The position numbers and the translations under genes are program-made. This document shows positions 6,657-7,484 of a stretch of 7,484 nt of DNA, piece after piece. How positions within the stretch are numbered: the stretch's first letter is position 1; each line of letters opens with the position of its first letter. The notes beneath the pieces were generated by a model. It searched no databases and was not told where the DNA came from. It was given only the letters and a program-made list of their open reading frames with translations. Source of the DNA: Sphingobacteriaceae bacterium (GTDB lineage: Bacteria > Bacteroidota > Bacteroidia > B-17B0 > Aurantibacillaceae); NCBI GenBank assembly GCA_023251695.1, contig JAHEYE010000169.1, forward strand, positions 1 through 7,484. Direction: 5' to 3'.

Positions 6657-6666
6657 GAGTGTTTTA
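6649..6666. promoter_or_regulatory. Short inverted repeat overlapping the -33 box
   Basis: TAAAAC (6649-6654), a 6-base loop and GTTTTA (6661-6666) form a perfect 6-bp inverted repeat. It lies over the predicted -33 element, so it could be a regulator-binding site. Alternatively it is a weak end signal for ispG. It lacks a GC-rich stem and a clean T-run, so it is not a convincing terminator. AT-rich repeats of this size also arise by chance. Confidence 0.25.
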
Positions 6667-6696
6667 GGAGGGAAATAGGATAAATATTGATAAAAA

Positions 6697-7484
6697 TCAG
6701 GATTTCTCAACCCAATCGCCGTTTTCCTTAATCAGGGCGATTAATTCGTCTACGGCAGTTTCGCTGGTAATATTTTTCTTCACAACTTCCTTACCTTTAT
6801 AAAGGGAAATTTTGTCAACGCCTGTGCCAACATATCCGTAATCGGCGTCGGCCATTTCGCCCGGGCCGTTTACAATACATCCCATGATGCCAATTTTTAC
6901 ACCTTTTAAATGGTGGGTGCGTTCCCGGATTTTCTGAGTTGTTTCCTGGAGATCAAATAGAGTTCGTCCGCAGCTTGGGCATGAAATATATTCAGTTTTG
7001 CTGATGCGGGTTCGTGTTGCCTGTAATATTCCGAATGAGGTGGAATTACAAGCAGCAACGGAAACACAATCTTTTTGTTTTATCCAGATGCCATCGCCAA
7101 AACCATCTAACAATAACCCGCCAATATCTGTTGCGCTGTGTAATTGGAACCGGGATTCATTTAAGCCGGCATAATTCCGTTTAATAATAATAGGAACTGA
7201 ACATTTTTTTAATTCTAATTCAACTACCATTCTACGAAGCTCGTGCATAGCATTTTCGTTAAATGTATCCAACACTAAAACAACATTTTTTTCTTTATTG
7301 ATTTTTTGAATATATGTTTCGGTTAAGGAATTAATATCAACTGCCACAAAATTTAATTCATCCGATTTTTCTTCTGATCGGAAATATTCTTCTTCGCAAA
7401 ACAAAGGATACGTTCTGTCTTTATCTTTATGGTGTTTCCAATTTTCCGAATTATAAATTAATCCCAAGGTTCCCGGAATTTCAA
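6697..7484 (-). CDS. ispG: 4-hydroxy-3-methylbut-2-en-1-yl diphosphate synthase, C-terminal part
   Basis: The gene is cut by the window end. The frame stays open through 7484 (…EIPGT before LGLIYNSENW), so the TTG at 7467 is not the start. IspG (GcpE) reduces methylerythritol cyclodiphosphate to HMBPP, the penultimate step of the MEP isoprenoid pathway. It uses a [4Fe-4S] cluster held by three cysteines and one glutamate. All are present in the 261 visible residues: CPSCG (Cys168, Cys171), GIMGC (Cys202) and VNGPGE (Glu209), followed by GYVGTG. About 160 residues with no counterpart in the short E. coli-type enzyme precede the cluster domain, including VLVLDTFNENAMHELRRMV and a DIGGLLLDGFGDGI segment. 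That is the insert domain of the long IspG found in Bacteroidota, Chlamydia and plants. It stands 121 bp upstream of paaA on the same strand but has its own role. Confidence 0.95.
   Translation of the reverse strand, partial: EIPGTLGLIYNSENWKHHKDKDRTYPLFCEEEYFRSEEKSDELNFVAVDINSLTETYIQKINKEKNVVLVLDTFNENAMHELRRMVVELELKKCSVPIIIKRNYAGLNESRFQLHSATDIGGLLLDGFGDGIWIKQKDCVSVAACNSTSFGILQATRTRISKTEYISCPSCGRTLFDLQETTQKIRERTHHLKGVKIGIMGCIVNGPGEMADADYGYVGTGVDKISLYKGKEVVKKNITSETAVDELIALIKENGDWVEKS

Noticed and set aside
1..7484. tRNA, rRNA or transposase genes.
   Set aside because: No cloverleaf with a typical T-loop, no rRNA sequence and no transposase-like protein was seen; the coding genes fill nearly all of the window.

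Overview
The window is AT-rich DNA from a member of the Bacteroidota. Four features point there: two secreted proteins with type IX secretion (T9SS) C-terminal sorting domains, a TPR/SpoIIE phosphatase of the architecture common in that phylum, a Bacteroidota-type promoter (TTG, 20 bp, TAAATTTG) and an IspG whose preserved part looks like the long three-domain form. The genus cannot be read from the sequence.

Left part (1-1385, + strand): the 3' end of one T9SS-sorted protein gene and a complete second one. They overlap by ATGA, and their sorting domains share a DNA stretch with only 3 mismatches in 100. The second gene ends directly against the convergent paa cluster, with no base between the two stop codons.

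Centre (1386-6575, - strand): one gene train read from right to left: paaA, paaB, paaC, a 108-aa exported protein, a 35-aa single-span membrane protein, a 684-aa TPR/membrane/SpoIIE phosphatase, and paaD. PaaA, PaaB and PaaC are subunits of the phenylacetyl-CoA epoxidase complex, which starts aerobic phenylacetate breakdown. PaaD is its MIP18-type maturation factor. The usual order is paaABCDE. Here three unrelated genes sit between paaC and paaD, with gaps of 9, 1, 5 and -1 bases, and paaE (the reductase) is not in the window. The 35-aa gene is hidden behind an apparent 5' extension of the phosphatase gene. Moving that start to 3925 leaves a gap that the small gene fills almost exactly. A probable promoter lies about 50-80 bases before paaA. 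The 155-bp paaA-paaB spacer holds degenerate AACT-type repeats and looks like a small dispersed repeat or gene remnant.

Right edge (6697-7484, - strand): the C-terminal part of ispG (isoprenoid biosynthesis, MEP pathway), cut by the window end. A 121-bp spacer separates it from paaA.

The most interesting point is the tightly coupled insertion of an exported protein, a membrane micropeptide and a signalling phosphatase inside a catabolic operon. Whether they act on phenylacetate metabolism or only share its transcript cannot be told from sequence.
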